Part shown: one piece after another, positions 1-10,378 of the stretch
Layout: each line of letters starts with the position of its first letter
Numbering within the stretch: the first letter of the stretch is position 1
From: Skeletonema tropicum
Taxonomy: Eukaryota; Bacillariophyta; Thalassiosirophyceae; Thalassiosirales; Thalassiosiraceae
Direction: 5' to 3'
DNA: 64,000 nt
Assembly (NCBI GenBank): GCA_037178625.1
Contig: CM074129.1
Coordinates: 372,001 to 436,000 of the forward strand
The notes under the pieces: generated by a model
Seen by the model: the letters and a program-made list of their open reading frames with translations, nothing else
What the model was told of the DNA's origin: nothing
Databases searched by the model: none
Translations under genes and position numbers: made by a program

Positions 1-2204
1 TTGACTTCAGTGTGTTCGGTGATATTTGCAGTTGCTCCCTGCGCTACCGGAGTGTTTGGTACACGAGGAGGAGCTGGAGGACCTTGACCAGACCGAAAAG
101 CATTGCCACCGTTACGACGACGAGCTGGGGCATTGACGCGGGGCGCACCAGAGGAACGAGCAGTCATGATAAGCTCCTTTGATTCATCAGAAAATTCATC
201 CCACAAAGCTTTCTCCTCAGGAGTGAGATGGCGATGAGCATTGCCCGGCAAGAAACCTTTCTTATTTCGAAGCCGAGTTATCATAACATCGTACCAGTCG
301 TCATCATTAAGCAAGTCATCATCCACACCAGTTGTATCAATGATATTGACAGCATACCCCTGATCACGGTAACAGGAACGGAGAACATTGAGTTGCCTGA
401 CTTCCATAGCAATCCGCGAACGACGGGAGACCATAGCTTGTTTGTTGTTATTGTCAACGACCGTTGCATGCTGCTTGTACGTGCCAATGAGTCGCTCAGG
501 GTCATATTTCTCAATCTCCCCGTCTTCGTTGTTCCTAAATCTCACCATATTATCAATAGCGAATACTTGCTCGAAATCTTTAAGGCCACCAAAAACTCGA
601 CGGAACAACACGTACTTTTCCTCACCACTGAGAGGTTTTCCAGTTCGGATGATGTATTTGACGAGATTAGCTTCCCACGCAGAGATGGCGGCGGATAGAC
701 GGATGCGATTAGAGGGTGTACCGGAGGCAATGGGAGTGCTGATGAGAGTGTAGGCTTCATCCTTCGCGTACTCAGCGCTGATAGAACCTGAACCAGTGTA
801 GTGACGTGCCATTTTGGACCACACTCGTTGTCCACTGTAAGTATCGCATTCGCTGTAGAGGAATTCCTTTCCCTTGAGGCTTTTGATGGATTTGGTGAGA
901 ACGTTGTAGAAGGTTTTGTTGTCAAGGTTGAACGCTTTCTTATGCTTCGCAATGGGTGTGAAGTCGGGAATGAGGAGTTGATGCATGTTGAAAGTGGAGA
1001 GAAGAGACCCAACTTGTATTGCATAGTCGACCCAAGGCGTCTGATCGTTGTGCTCAGGGAACAAGGAGGCCTCAAACTTCAATCTAACTCTAGGATCGGA
1101 CTCTTGTAGACTCCAGCATAGCGACCGTTACCTCCCCCAGACCCGCCGGATCCACTAGCACTGATTTGGGACGGAATACTGCTTCCACTGTTGCTGCCGC
1201 GGCTGCTGCTGCTGCTTCCACCACTGCTGCCACCACCACCACCACCACCGCCGCCACCATAGGGCTTCTTCTTCTTCTTCTTCTTGTGTGATGAAGACGA
1301 AGAGGAGGGGCTGTGATGAGACTGCCCATGGAAACCAGAGGAGCGTTGTGAGTGGTGTGAATGCGAACCGCTGGTAGATCCAAAATTCAGCGGACCAAAT
1401 GGAATGCCGGTGAAGCCAGAAGAAAGATTACCCATAGTGGTTGGGTGATTATCCACTGAATTGCTGCCCAAACTGAGGTTATCCCCATCCAAACTAAGGT
1501 TATCCCCACCATCGATCGTACCAAGGAATCTGGAGTTGTCTTTGAGCGAATGCCGAGAACCAGATGCCTTCGAAATTGTTCCTTCACGATCAGGATCTGT
1601 CATCACACTGCTACCGCCATAGGCCCTATCTCGCAATATGTCTGCTTCAGCCTCCGCGGAAAGAACCTCTGCATGTGCCTTGCGCTCTTCGAGTTCAAGT
1701 AGCCTGAACTTGGCAGCGTGTTCGCGTGCAAGGCTGTTCGAAAAGGATTGGAATGGGGGGTTGGCATCGCAATAGTTGCAGAATTCAATGTAACCATGAC
1801 TTTGAATATCCACCAATCCAGAATTGAGTGGTCCATGCTCGATTTGCAATTCATTGACATACGATAAGGCATGGATCATCCGTTTCTTCCAGAAGTAGCT
1901 GATGGCACTGGCATCACCACCATAATTCTCATCATCGTCATCTTGATATGAGTCGTTCCGATTCTTAACAGAATTAATTTCATCCAGATTCTCAATGAAA
2001 GCGACGTAATCGTACCAACTCTTGATACCTTCGCTTAAGAAGATGCTGAGAATGTAAGTGTGGCGTTGAAACCACTCATTCTTGAGGTGAACCAGCATAA
2101 TTTTGATCCAGCTGCTCCAACTGCTGCTCACGTCGCTCTTGCAATTTCTCTTTTCGAGCAGCCTTGTTGGCGGCGCCTCCTTTTTTCTTACTCTTCTTTC
2201 CCAT
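1..2204 (-). pseudogene. Copia-type gag polyprotein, frameshifted, runs off the left edge
   Basis: Reading leftwards, an ATG at 2204 opens a lysine-rich N-terminus (MGKKSKKKGGAANK). It ends in a stop within about 45 codons, and reading continues in a second frame (about 2131-1079) and a third (about 1100-1). The middle part has a Ser/His/Lys-rich stretch and a glycine run encoded by a CAC/GCC-type microsatellite near 1225-1260. The last part includes DWYDVMITRLRNKKGF and resembles capsid regions of diatom Ty1/copia elements. At least two frameshifts make it a decayed copy. Its 5' leader and LTR lie beyond Helitron A at 27609-28696, so A inserted about 30 bp upstream of this ATG. The gag assignment is an inference from context and similarity to the gag at 52584-54924; a host low-complexity protein cannot be fully excluded. 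Confidence 0.55.
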
Positions 2205-2234
2205 GCTTATGAAGGATGCTGCTCTGATCGATTA

Positions 2235-2317
2235 TAAACAGGGGCGCGCAGAATGGTGCGATAGTAGTGGCGTGCAGCGGTGTATGTGGCGGGTTCAGCG
2301 CGGGCCCTCGGGGCCTG
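2235..2317 (+). repeat. Left terminus of Helitron A with subterminal hairpin
   Basis: The terminal TAAACAGGGGCGCG is followed by a GC-rich stretch and by the stem-loop GGCCC-TCG-GGGCC at 2303-2315. That stem-loop is an inverted match to the hairpin closing the right end. The block is nearly identical in C (52501-52583, inverted) and recognisable in B (28776-28858). Confidence 0.8.
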
Positions 2318-2379
2318 TAAAGTATTGTGTCGTCATCTTGCTCTGTTGGCCATTTGCCGTGTGGCTTGTCAGTAGTCTT

Positions 2380-2513
2380 TATACAACGGAATTCGGCTAT
2401 AAAGTTGCTCTGCAATGACGTTGGCCTTAATTGGTATAATTGTGCTGTGCACAATTTTACCAATTAGTCTCTTTACAATAGAATACGGCTATAAAGTTGC
2501 TCTGCAATGACGT
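2380..2513 (+). repeat. Paired subterminal direct repeats, candidate Rep sites or TATA elements
   Basis: The 20-mer CTATAAAGTTGCTCTGCAAT occurs near 2396-2415 and again near 2487-2506, each followed by GACGTTG. One copy of the ~30 bp palindrome lies between them. Copy C has the identical arrangement inverted (about 52303-52430). Diverged copy B keeps two copies (about 28878-28897 and 28985-29004). Conserved duplication beside the terminus suggests iteron-like binding sites or tandem TATA-containing promoters. Confidence 0.6.
2429..2466. repeat. ~30 bp palindrome, copy 1
   Basis: Imperfect inverted repeat: left arm TTGGTATAATTGTGC, right arm GCACAATTTTACCAA. It sits between the two subterminal direct repeats and is identical in copy C at about 52358-52394. 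Confidence 0.75.
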
Positions 2514-2616
2514 TGTCTTTAATTGTGTTAGAATTGTGAAAATCATCTATCTGTCCATCGGCACTAGTATTTGTGTAGGGATTTGAGAGAAGATTGCAGT
2601 GCGCCTGATCAAATTA

Positions 2617-2650
2617 TATATAATTGTGCTGTGCACACTTATACCAATTA
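2617..2650. repeat. ~30 bp palindrome, copy 2
   Basis: Degenerate copy (TATAATTGTGC ... GCACACTTATACC) about 115 bp beyond the stop of the small - strand gene 2767-3168, so in its presumed 3' flank. Confidence 0.6.
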
Positions 2651-2766
2651 GTACATTGTCCGGCAGTCATTCGTCGTCTCAACTGTTTGTTTTCGGATCA
2701 GCTGTTTAGTTGCGCTTAGTGTTCACTGTTGTGCATCTCTTTCACTTTCAACTCATCCACTCGATT

Positions 2767-3168
2767 CTATCGTTTCAGTGCGAGTTTTTTATTCCCTCTT
2801 TTCCATGTTGGTGCCGGCATGTTATAGTTCACCTCTGTATATAGTATTGAGCCTGGTACCATAGTGTTCGTCCTGTCTGTCTCAGTTTGTCCCATCATTG
2901 CAGCATAATTGGTTCTATGTCTCCCCATATCTTTTATGTAGTCTGTTATGATGGATTCAATTGTGTCCTTCTCTTGTTCTGTTTGTGCACCTCCCAAGAT
3001 TCTATCTACTGCTAGTTTCGCTCTCTCTATGCTTCCCTCGCTCAGTTGCAGCAGTCTTGTTGCTATTCCAATTCCTCTGTCATTGTTTTGCAGCTTTAGT
3101 TGTTGCCGTAAACTTTCGACATCGTTTTTAAACGCGCTGTTTGATAGCTTAGTTGATCGTTCCATCAT
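2767..3168 (-). CDS. Small hypothetical protein of Helitron A (133 aa)
   Basis: An ATG at 3168 opens a 133-residue protein rich in charged and glutamine residues. The segment from about residue 15 to 85 is predicted helical by eye (ESLRQQLKLQ, IERAKLAVDRIL, DTIESIITDYIKDM), and the C-terminus is basic. No catalytic motif is visible. It is transcribed towards the left end and diverges from the ORF at 3386 across a 217 bp gap that could be a shared promoter. A palindrome copy lies beyond its stop. Length, composition and position inside the element favour a real gene, but no family is recognised. Confidence 0.55.
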   Translation of the reverse strand: MMERSTKLSNSAFKNDVESLRQQLKLQNNDRGIGIATRLLQLSEGSIERAKLAVDRILGGAQTEQEKDTIESIITDYIKDMGRHRTNYAAMMGQTETDRTNTMVPGSILYTEVNYNMPAPTWKRGNKKLALKR

Positions 3169-3385
3169 ATTCAGTGAGAGTATCGTAGTGAAATAACTTG
3201 CCCCAATTTGGTTCTCATCAGTGGTTTCTCAAGCGATTGTGTTTGTGGCTATTTTCTCGTAATTACATATTTCTTGTGTTCGTCGCCGAACTGATACACA
3301 TGACCACAGATTCTTTTCTATTACACATAACTAAATACTCCATAACATAGACAGCTTTCAGCTGTCTCTCTCTAGACATCTCTCT

Positions 3386-4282
3386 TTGTTTTGTCGATGC
3401 TTCATCATTTCAATGGTGTATATTAGATCGAGGGACGTTCGTTCATCTCGTATCGTTGTGAATCGCCCTATACCAAGGACTAAGGTCTTGTCCTTGTTTG
3501 ACAATTACAGTGCATCATTTTGTGAGTTGCATGCTTGTAGTAGTAGCTCTTGCATATCGGTTGATGTGTTGGACGAAACCATCGTCTCACAGTTGTTTGG
3601 TTCCGATCAACGCTCTCTTGCATCGTTTCGGCTTGTAGGCGGCGTTTTGCTTCGATCGTCTTTGGCTGCTAAGCTGTTGAGCAAATGTGATGTTCTGTTC
3701 GACTTATCAATATGGTATTTTTGGGATTTGGTTGTGATGCAATCAGGGTGGTCGTTATTGGACGTCACAGAGCTCAACGCTTGTCTCGGCTGCGCCGATG
3801 TTCTTTATTTGGGGTTAGTTCGTTTTCTTCCATCCCAGCTGTGCAACCAACGATGTGTTTCAAGCCATTCCCCATGCACATCTTCTTTGTGCACTATTCG
3901 CTGCGAGAGACTGTTCTCTGTCGATGTAGCTTATGGATTGTGCTCCGACATCAGCTTGTTGCTTTCACGGAAAGCTCTTGTCATGAAATCCGTCGCTGGG
4001 CCAGACAATTTCTCTATTAGAGAACTGGGTCAACTCCAGTACCAATTAGATCTCCTGAATCGTATGATTGAATGCAGACGTCCCATTTCAGAGACTTTTA
4101 TGTTTTGCATGGATATCAACGCCCTTTTGGTGTCCAAGCGTGGTTTGTTGGACCGCGATTTTGACGTGTTCAATTTGTCTCATATGTCAGAGCTTCTTGC
4201 TGACGAAGTCTTCAACAGCGTTCTTCTCAAGGTTTATTGTTTGAATTTCGAGCAGTTATCCGCTGATATTGTCGTGGACTAG
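3386..4282 (+). CDS. Hypothetical protein of Helitron A (298 aa)
   Basis: A single open frame of 298 codons with no comparable open frame on the opposite strand. It is rich in Leu, Ser, Val and Cys. The first ATG is at 3386; a second at 3413 (MVYIRSRDVRSS) is an equally plausible start. The C-terminal half (RELGQLQYQLDLLNRMIECR) looks helical. There is no recognised domain, signal peptide or clear membrane span. It converges with the - strand gene ending at 4499, and the 216 bp gap between the two stops holds one palindrome copy. An ORF this long is unlikely by chance at about 43% GC, but the unusual composition leaves the call uncertain. Confidence 0.45.
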   Translation: MFCRCFIISMVYIRSRDVRSSRIVVNRPIPRTKVLSLFDNYSASFCELHACSSSSCISVDVLDETIVSQLFGSDQRSLASFRLVGGVLLRSSLAAKLLSKCDVLFDLSIWYFWDLVVMQSGWSLLDVTELNACLGCADVLYLGLVRFLPSQLCNQRCVSSHSPCTSSLCTIRCERLFSVDVAYGLCSDISLLLSRKALVMKSVAGPDNFSIRELGQLQYQLDLLNRMIECRRPISETFMFCMDINALLVSKRGLLDRDFDVFNLSHMSELLADEVFNSVLLKVYCLNFEQLSADIVVD

Positions 4283-4306
4283 TCTGATGTATCGTGTATC
4301 AATTTC

Positions 4307-4337
4307 TATAATTGTGCATTGCACAGTTTTACTAATT
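4307..4337. repeat. ~30 bp palindrome between convergent genes
   Basis: TATAATTGTGCA followed by TGCACAGTTTTACTA, 25 bp after the stop of the + strand ORF (4282) and 162 bp after the stop of the - strand gene (4499). The position fits a bidirectional 3'-end element. Confidence 0.7.
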
Positions 4338-4498
4338 GGGCGAAGTTCTTATGTTATGGTTCTTAGTTTTGTTACTTTTTATGGCTGACCAATTGTCTCG
4401 TGTTTCATCAACCCTTTCCGTCGTTATAGCCTGTTGTTGGTCGTCGGTCAAGCTTTCGTTGTCTCTCCTTGTTATGCTCCCCATTCCCCTGTTGTTAG

Positions 4499-5284
4499 CT
4501 ATTCTTCTGTCTCATTTGGTACCATCCACCTGTAATTTGCGTTGTTTGTTGTTCTCTTAGCGCCGTCGACTGATGGTTCTCCGTAGATGTAAATTGTGTT
4601 GTAAGGATCGACGACAGTGTCACCTTTCTTGCCGCTCACGTTGAACACTCTCTTATATTCCTCTCCGTTTTTTCTGTGCAAAAAGACGATTGGCTTGTTC
4701 ATTTCCTTCACGATCTGCGTAATAGCTGTCTTCAAAGGTAAGCCAAACAAGTTCTTTGCCCACTTCTCAGCCATCTGTTGCTCCTTCGTAGTCAACCCAA
4801 TACGTTTGTTCGTTTTGTGCTTTTTCTTCCTTCCTCTCCATTTCATGTTACTCCACGCGAGGTTGATGACGTCAAAGAATCCAGTTTGGTCGTACTGTTT
4901 TCCTACCTCATATCCTTCTACTGCTTCGAATGTTGTTTCGGTTCTTGCCACGACATCGTCACTTTCAATCATCTCATCTATATCAGCTTCTGCTTCTGGA
5001 AGTGTAGGGAACAATTCATCAATGATTGCTTTTGCAATGTTTGTCATTAATCCTTCTCCCAAGATATCTTTACCAACTTTATTCTGTGCTGCTTTCACGG
5101 CTCTAGCTCTCAATTCATCCTTGCTCTCTCGTCCGTGGAGTTCGTGCTGCGTCGTATTGCCTGACTGTTGCGACACGATCGTTTTACTGGCACAATCATT
5201 GGTGCGTTGCTTTTTCGAATTTGTCTCCTCTGTATCAGTTGTTGATCCATTTTTGTCTTTACTTTGATGCTTCTCCGACTTCCT
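4499..5284 (-). pseudogene. 3' part of the large - strand gene (ParB-like motif gene), cut off by copia RT1
   Basis: This piece encodes the C-terminal ~260 residues of the gene starting at 13984. The apparent ATG at 5299 lies in the RT1 LTR and is an artefact. The open frame continues exactly in phase with the upstream piece ending at 10822 once RT1 and one 5-bp duplication (ttcct) are discounted. The region begins with a Lys/Ser/Thr-rich linker. It ends with a basic segment (KWRGRKKKHKTNKRIG) and a compact C-terminal part containing VFLHRKNGEEYKRVF and IYGEPSVDGAKR. No domain is recognised. The native stop is at 4499-4501. Without RT1 the complete protein would be about 1,187 aa. Confidence 0.75.
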
Positions 5285-5727
5285 TGTTGAGTTATGCATT
5301 TCGTACGGGATATTTATGGATTATGGGAAAATGGGATCTTTATTTTAGGATATGTGTCTCAATCTTTTTTGATGAGAACTTCAAGATCACGACACGTCGC
5401 CTCTCGACGGACGACACTTTTCGCCCATGGCGCTCACTTTTGTAGATAGAAATAAAGAATAAACAACGTGTAGTAGACGAAGCCGACCATGGCGGAGACT
5501 TCTTCCAATAATACTTCGATAGTCGGGTAGGATAGATGAGCAGATAGCTCCAACATCCAGCTTAATTTGGTATTTGAACTCAACGTTCCAGAATCTTCAT
5601 ACGTCCTTCATCCTTCACTTTCGCCGAGCCACCCGTCGTTCAGATCAGTGATACTCGTACCGCAAGTCAACGTCGATGTACGCATATAGATTTCTCAGGC
5701 TTTGAGCAGATAATACTCAACTTGAGA
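5285..5727 (+). repeat. 5' LTR of RT1
   Basis: Starts TGTTGAGTTATGC and ends ACTCAACTTGAGA. It matches the 3' LTR along its 443 bp as far as can be seen. The 225 bp leader after it contains no convincing ORF. Confidence 0.92.
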
Positions 5728-5952
5728 GATTATCATTGTCTCGCGTTTTCTACATAGCTATCAGACCACCGTTGTATTGTCTGATCAAGCCGGACGTAAG
5801 AAATCTAGAGATCATCCTCACGTCACTGATTTAAGTGGATTTCAACTCGCCGGGTTAACACCTCGCTCAACAGAACTTCCTTTCATACCAAGTGGACACC
5901 CGTGATAGCTGCTCAATACAGCATAACATCTTTATCTGACGCCAATATCATC

Positions 5953-8900
5953 ATGCAGGAGGATCAACTTTCTTCTTCACGTGGCGATGTTACTGCCGAT
6001 GAGGGTTTTGTAGACGCTTCTTTAGAGACCAGGGATGGTAGTCGAGATGCTAATATGGAATCTGATGTACTTCGTAGAGGAAGGTGGCGGAGACCCTTCT
6101 CGTATTTAAAGGGGATATTTGATAGTAATCATTCCATTCCTACTGAAAGGATTGTTTCGATGGTCATGACGGATCATATTCTTCAGACTGAGTATGACAA
6201 TGGGTTATCTATTGATCGATGTATGACTTATAACGTATCAGCTGCACTATCTACCGAGATTGCAGGTTTGATTGACGGCGGTGCCAATGGTGGACTTGCC
6301 AACCCGAAGGAGATGAGATTAATTTCCTACTGCTATCCGCCTAGGCATATCAACATTACGGGCGTTGGTGATTTGAATATTCCACAGTTGAAAATTGGGA
6401 CCTATGCTGCCAAGGTTCAATTGAGTGATGGAAACTACGTTCTCATGATGTTCCATGAATATGGGGAGCTCAAGAATGGTAAAACCATCCATTCCAAGAT
6501 TCAACTCGCTGATAACGGATGCGTCATCCATGACCAACCAGAACTTCTTGGAGGCAAGCAATGCTTGATCACGCTAGAAGGACATCAAATTCCCCTAGAC
6601 TTTGAGAACGGTCTACCCTATCTCAAGATGCAGTATCCAAGTGATGACGACTTGCTTCTTCCCACTGTCCTTATGACTCGTGACGTTCCTTGGGACCCAT
6701 CTAGATATGATACGAACAAGTCTACCAAGGTACCCATCATCGACCCTCAGGAGAGTGCCTACTTGTCGACTCCGGTACATCCTAATACTAACCAATATGG
6801 GGAGTTCATCACTACGAACTATGGGGAGCAGGAATTTGGAGATCCTATTCAAGATCTACTATCGGTGTCTCAAGGTTATGAACGGAGAGTGGTATCTACC
6901 GGTGAACTTCTACCAATGCCTATGGACCCTATTCATTGTGCGTTTGAAATGGCCTTTCCTGTTGAGTGTTACTCCAATGTTTACGAGTGTTACTCCACAC
7001 TTGGCAATCTCAACTGTCACTTCGCACAACAGCGTCTTGACCCCATTCAATACCAAGAGTATCGCAAGTATTTTCTCAATGTGCCTGCATCCACCGTCCG
7101 CAGTACTTTCGACTCCACAACACAATACTACCGCATGGTTCCTAACACCAACAAATTTATGACATACCGATCACCATATCCAGCACTCAATGTCTTTCGC
7201 CGCCATGAGATTGTTTTTACTGATACTGTCTTCGCCGACGTAACAGCATGGGGAGGTATTAATGCCGCTCAAGTGTTTGCAGGAAAGATGTCCAGGTACA
7301 TTTCTGTTCACGGATGCAAAACTGATGGAGATTTTGCGCGTTGCCTTGAGGATGAGATTCGCAAACGTGGTGCTATGGACAAACTTGGATCCGACAGAGC
7401 AAAGGCAGAGATCAGCAAGAAGGTTCAGGATATTTTACGCACTCTTTTCATCGATGATTGGCAATCGGAACCACACTATCACCATCAGAATTTCGTTGAA
7501 AGGATGATTGGGGAGCTCAAGAAATTCGCCAATTGGGTATTGAATTGGTCTGATGCACCTATCGAATCTTGGTACGAGGCTTTTGAATATGTCACGTTCA
7601 TTATGAATAGAACTGCGAAGCAATTTCTGAATTGGAGGACTCCTGTCGAGGCTCTTACTGGACAAACTCCAGACATTTCTATGCTCACGCATTTCACTTT
7701 CTGGGAACCTGTTGGTATTGGGAACTATCGAGGATCTGGCAAGAACTTTCCTTCTGAATCCAACGAAATTATTGTTCGTTTTATTGGATACGCCGAAGAC
7801 GTCGGACACAGCTGTACTTTCAAGGTCTTTAACGAACAGACTCAGGAGATCCTCTACCGATCTAGTCTCAGGAAGCTTGACCCTGAAACAGACATTCTCA
7901 ATATTCCTCCTTACGATCCTAAGCCGAAGGACATCGATGACGAAGGCATCGCAGAGATAGTGAAGACACGTGATATGGGAGATTCAAATCTCAAGAGGAC
8001 GGCGATCTTTTCTCCAGACGAACTTCTTGGTAGAACTTTTCTCATGAGGCATAATGAGGATGGTACTCGCAACAGGGCAACCATTATTGATTATGAGGAG
8101 ATTGACTTGGATGAATACGAGGAGGCGATGGATGAGTTCAACCGCAACTTGGAGAGTCAAGGACCAAGACATAGATTCAAGGTCAAGGTGGGAGGTACAG
8201 AGCTAGAGGATTATGTGGAGTGGAATGATATGTGTGAATTCATTGAAGAACAGATTCAGCATGAGGATAAGACCTGGAATTTCAGGAAGATCATTGGTCA
8301 TAAGAGAGCTCTGAAGCGGGGAGAGATACCTCAAGTGCTCATTCTCTGGGAGTCTGGGGAGATTACCTACGAACCTATCAACGTCATCTACGACACCAAC
8401 AACTTTCTCATTGCGGAATATGCTATGGAGAACGGTCTACTGGATGAATGGCAGAAGCAGTGTCCAAGGTTGAAGTTGAAGAAACTTGCGAATAACTCGA
8501 AGAAACTGATGCGTATGGTGAACGAAGCAAAACGAAAGAGCTTCAAGAATACTCCTATATACATGTTTGGAGTGAAGGTTCCGAGGAATCACGAGCAAGC
8601 AGTGCAGTTTGACGAGGAGAATGGCAATACTCTTTGGCAGGATGCAGAAAAGAAGGAGATCGATCAGATGTTCGAGTACAATGTCTTTGATGATCGAGGA
8701 CATCGGAGTACCACCCGAGAACCACCAGGCTACAAGAAGATTAGGCTTCACATTGTATATGCTTGCAAGCATGATGGAAGGAGAAAGGCTAGGATTGTCG
8801 CTGGTGGACATCTTACTGATACACCGTTGGAAAGTGTATACTCTGGGGTTGTTTCTCTTCGTGGTATTAGACTCATTGTCTTTCTTTCTGAGCTCAATGA

Positions 8901-10353
8901 TCTCGAAGTGTACCAGACCGATATTGGAAATGCATTTCTCGAAGCCAAGACTACTGAGAAGGTCTTTGTTATTGCTGGCGGAGAATTTGGGGAGCTGAAG
9001 GACCACATCTTCATCATTGTCGGGTCACTTTATGGACTCAAGACTAGTGCCAAGAGATTTCACGAAGTACTCAGTGATGTCTTGCGAGAAATGGGATTCG
9101 TTCCATGTCCAGCTGAACCTGATATTTGGATGAGAGCGATGAATAGTGACGGCACTGTAATGTCTCAGCAAGAACTGAAACACGAGGATCCTGCGTACAC
9201 CTATGATGGAGTTACTGTTCCTATCTTTGAAGGATACTATGAGTACATTGCTACTTATGTGGATGACCTCACTATTGGATCGAAGGACCCCAAGGCAATC
9301 ATCAAATACTTGACGGACGTTGCTAAGTTCAAGTTGAAGGGAACTGAACCGATTAAATATCTATTGGGATGTGACTATTGGAGAGAAGATGATGGTACTC
9401 TGTGTTCGGCACCCAAGAAGTATATCGAGAAGATGAAAGATACTTATATCCGCTTATTTGGAGAAGAACCGCGTTTCAAAAAGGCACCGATGCAACCTAA
9501 TGCGCATCCTGAATTGGATACTTCTGAGTTCTGCGATGATGAGGAGACCAAGATCTATCAGTCGTTGATTGGTGCGGTGCAATGGGCAGTATCTCTGGGG
9601 AGAATTGATATCACGGTTCATGTGATGACTCTCGGCAGTTTCAGGGTCCAACCTAGGAAAGGACATTTGGAAATGGTTAAAGGACTATATGGGTACTTAT
9701 GCAAGATGAGTGATGCTACCATACGGTACAGAACTGATATGCCTGATTTGAGCGATATGGAGTTTGAGGAATATGACTGGTCACGTACACCGTATGCCGG
9801 ATCTAAAGAAGAGTATCCGAAGAATTTACCCTCAGCTAGAGGTAATCCAGTGCAGTCATTATCTTATGTCGATGCGAACCTTTATCATGATATGTTAAGC
9901 GGAAAGGCAATCACTGCTGTTCTTCACTTTCTTAATCAGACGCCCATCGATTGGTATTCAAAGAAACAATCTACAGTTGAAACTGCTACTTTTGGATCTG
10001 AGAATGTTGCAGCGAGAACCGCAATTGAACAATTGAAAGACTTGAAGTATACCCTACTTTACCTTGGTGTACCTATTGTTGATCGTTCGATACTCGTTGG
10101 AGATAACAAAACTGTTGTTGACTCAACTACGCAACCACATTCAAGACTTGCGAAGAGACACTTGATGCTATCTTATCACTTCGTTCGTGAAGCTGTTGCT
10201 ACAGGACATTATGCATTCGTTTGGTTGAACGGAAAGAATAACCCCGCGGACATTTTGAGCAAGCATTGGGGAATGCAATCTGTTTGGCAGGTCCTTCAAC
10301 CTCTACTTTTCTGGCATGGAGATACTTTGGATTGTCCAGTCAAGTTGACCTGA
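5953..10353 (+). CDS. pol: Copia Pol polyprotein of RT1 (protease, integrase, RT, RNase H)
   Basis: The first ATG in frame is at 5953; the frame is open from 5902. Domains in order: aspartic protease with LIDGGANGG near residue 105-115; integrase with the catalytic Asp-Asp-Glu region (TDTVFAD, GSDRAKAE, FVERMIGELKK) at roughly residues 415-545; reverse transcriptase with YQTDIGNAFLEA and the YVDD active site (TYVDDLTIGS) around residues 990-1100; and RNase H ending NPADILSKHWG near the C-terminus. Only about 100 residues precede the protease, whereas the related element at 47786-54924 has more than 600 residues of gag there. The ORF has no internal stop and looks functional apart from the missing gag. 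Particle formation would need Gag supplied by another element. Confidence 0.95.
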   Translation: MQEDQLSSSRGDVTADEGFVDASLETRDGSRDANMESDVLRRGRWRRPFSYLKGIFDSNHSIPTERIVSMVMTDHILQTEYDNGLSIDRCMTYNVSAALSTEIAGLIDGGANGGLANPKEMRLISYCYPPRHINITGVGDLNIPQLKIGTYAAKVQLSDGNYVLMMFHEYGELKNGKTIHSKIQLADNGCVIHDQPELLGGKQCLITLEGHQIPLDFENGLPYLKMQYPSDDDLLLPTVLMTRDVPWDPSRYDTNKSTKVPIIDPQESAYLSTPVHPNTNQYGEFITTNYGEQEFGDPIQDLLSVSQGYERRVVSTGELLPMPMDPIHCAFEMAFPVECYSNVYECYSTLGNLNCHFAQQRLDPIQYQEYRKYFLNVPASTVRSTFDSTTQYYRMVPNTNKFMTYRSPYPALNVFRRHEIVFTDTVFADVTAWGGINAAQVFAGKMSRYISVHGCKTDGDFARCLEDEIRKRGAMDKLGSDRAKAEISKKVQDILRTLFIDDWQSEPHYHHQNFVERMIGELKKFANWVLNWSDAPIESWYEAFEYVTFIMNRTAKQFLNWRTPVEALTGQTPDISMLTHFTFWEPVGIGNYRGSGKNFPSESNEIIVRFIGYAEDVGHSCTFKVFNEQTQEILYRSSLRKLDPETDILNIPPYDPKPKDIDDEGIAEIVKTRDMGDSNLKRTAIFSPDELLGRTFLMRHNEDGTRNRATIIDYEEIDLDEYEEAMDEFNRNLESQGPRHRFKVKVGGTELEDYVEWNDMCEFIEEQIQHEDKTWNFRKIIGHKRALKRGEIPQVLILWESGEITYEPINVIYDTNNFLIAEYAMENGLLDEWQKQCPRLKLKKLANNSKKLMRMVNEAKRKSFKNTPIYMFGVKVPRNHEQAVQFDEENGNTLWQDAEKKEIDQMFEYNVFDDRGHRSTTREPPGYKKIRLHIVYACKHDGRRKARIVAGGHLTDTPLESVYSGVVSLRGIRLIVFLSELNDLEVYQTDIGNAFLEAKTTEKVFVIAGGEFGELKDHIFIIVGSLYGLKTSAKRFHEVLSDVLREMGFVPCPAEPDIWMRAMNSDGTVMSQQELKHEDPAYTYDGVTVPIFEGYYEYIATYVDDLTIGSKDPKAIIKYLTDVAKFKLKGTEPIKYLLGCDYWREDDGTLCSAPKKYIEKMKDTYIRLFGEEPRFKKAPMQPNAHPELDTSEFCDDEETKIYQSLIGAVQWAVSLGRIDITVHVMTLGSFRVQPRKGHLEMVKGLYGYLCKMSDATIRYRTDMPDLSDMEFEEYDWSRTPYAGSKEEYPKNLPSARGNPVQSLSYVDANLYHDMLSGKAITAVLHFLNQTPIDWYSKKQSTVETATFGSENVAARTAIEQLKDLKYTLLYLGVPIVDRSILVGDNKTVVDSTTQPHSRLAKRHLMLSYHFVREAVATGHYAFVWLNGKNNPADILSKHWGMQSVWQVLQPLLFWHGDTLDCPVKLT

Positions 10354-10378
10354 AAAAGGGTACTCAATGATAGGGGAG

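Noticed and set aside
542..1075. 177-aa - strand ORF
   Set aside because: Wrong frame. The frame giving gag-like protein in this stretch is a different one that runs off the left edge without a stop.
4617..5267. 216-aa + strand ORF
   Set aside because: Antisense shadow of the - strand gene fragment 4499-5284, Phe/Cys/Ser-rich.
5280..5299. ATG at 5299 as the start of the - strand gene
   Set aside because: It lies in the RT1 LTR; the true upstream coding sequence is beyond RT1 at 10822.
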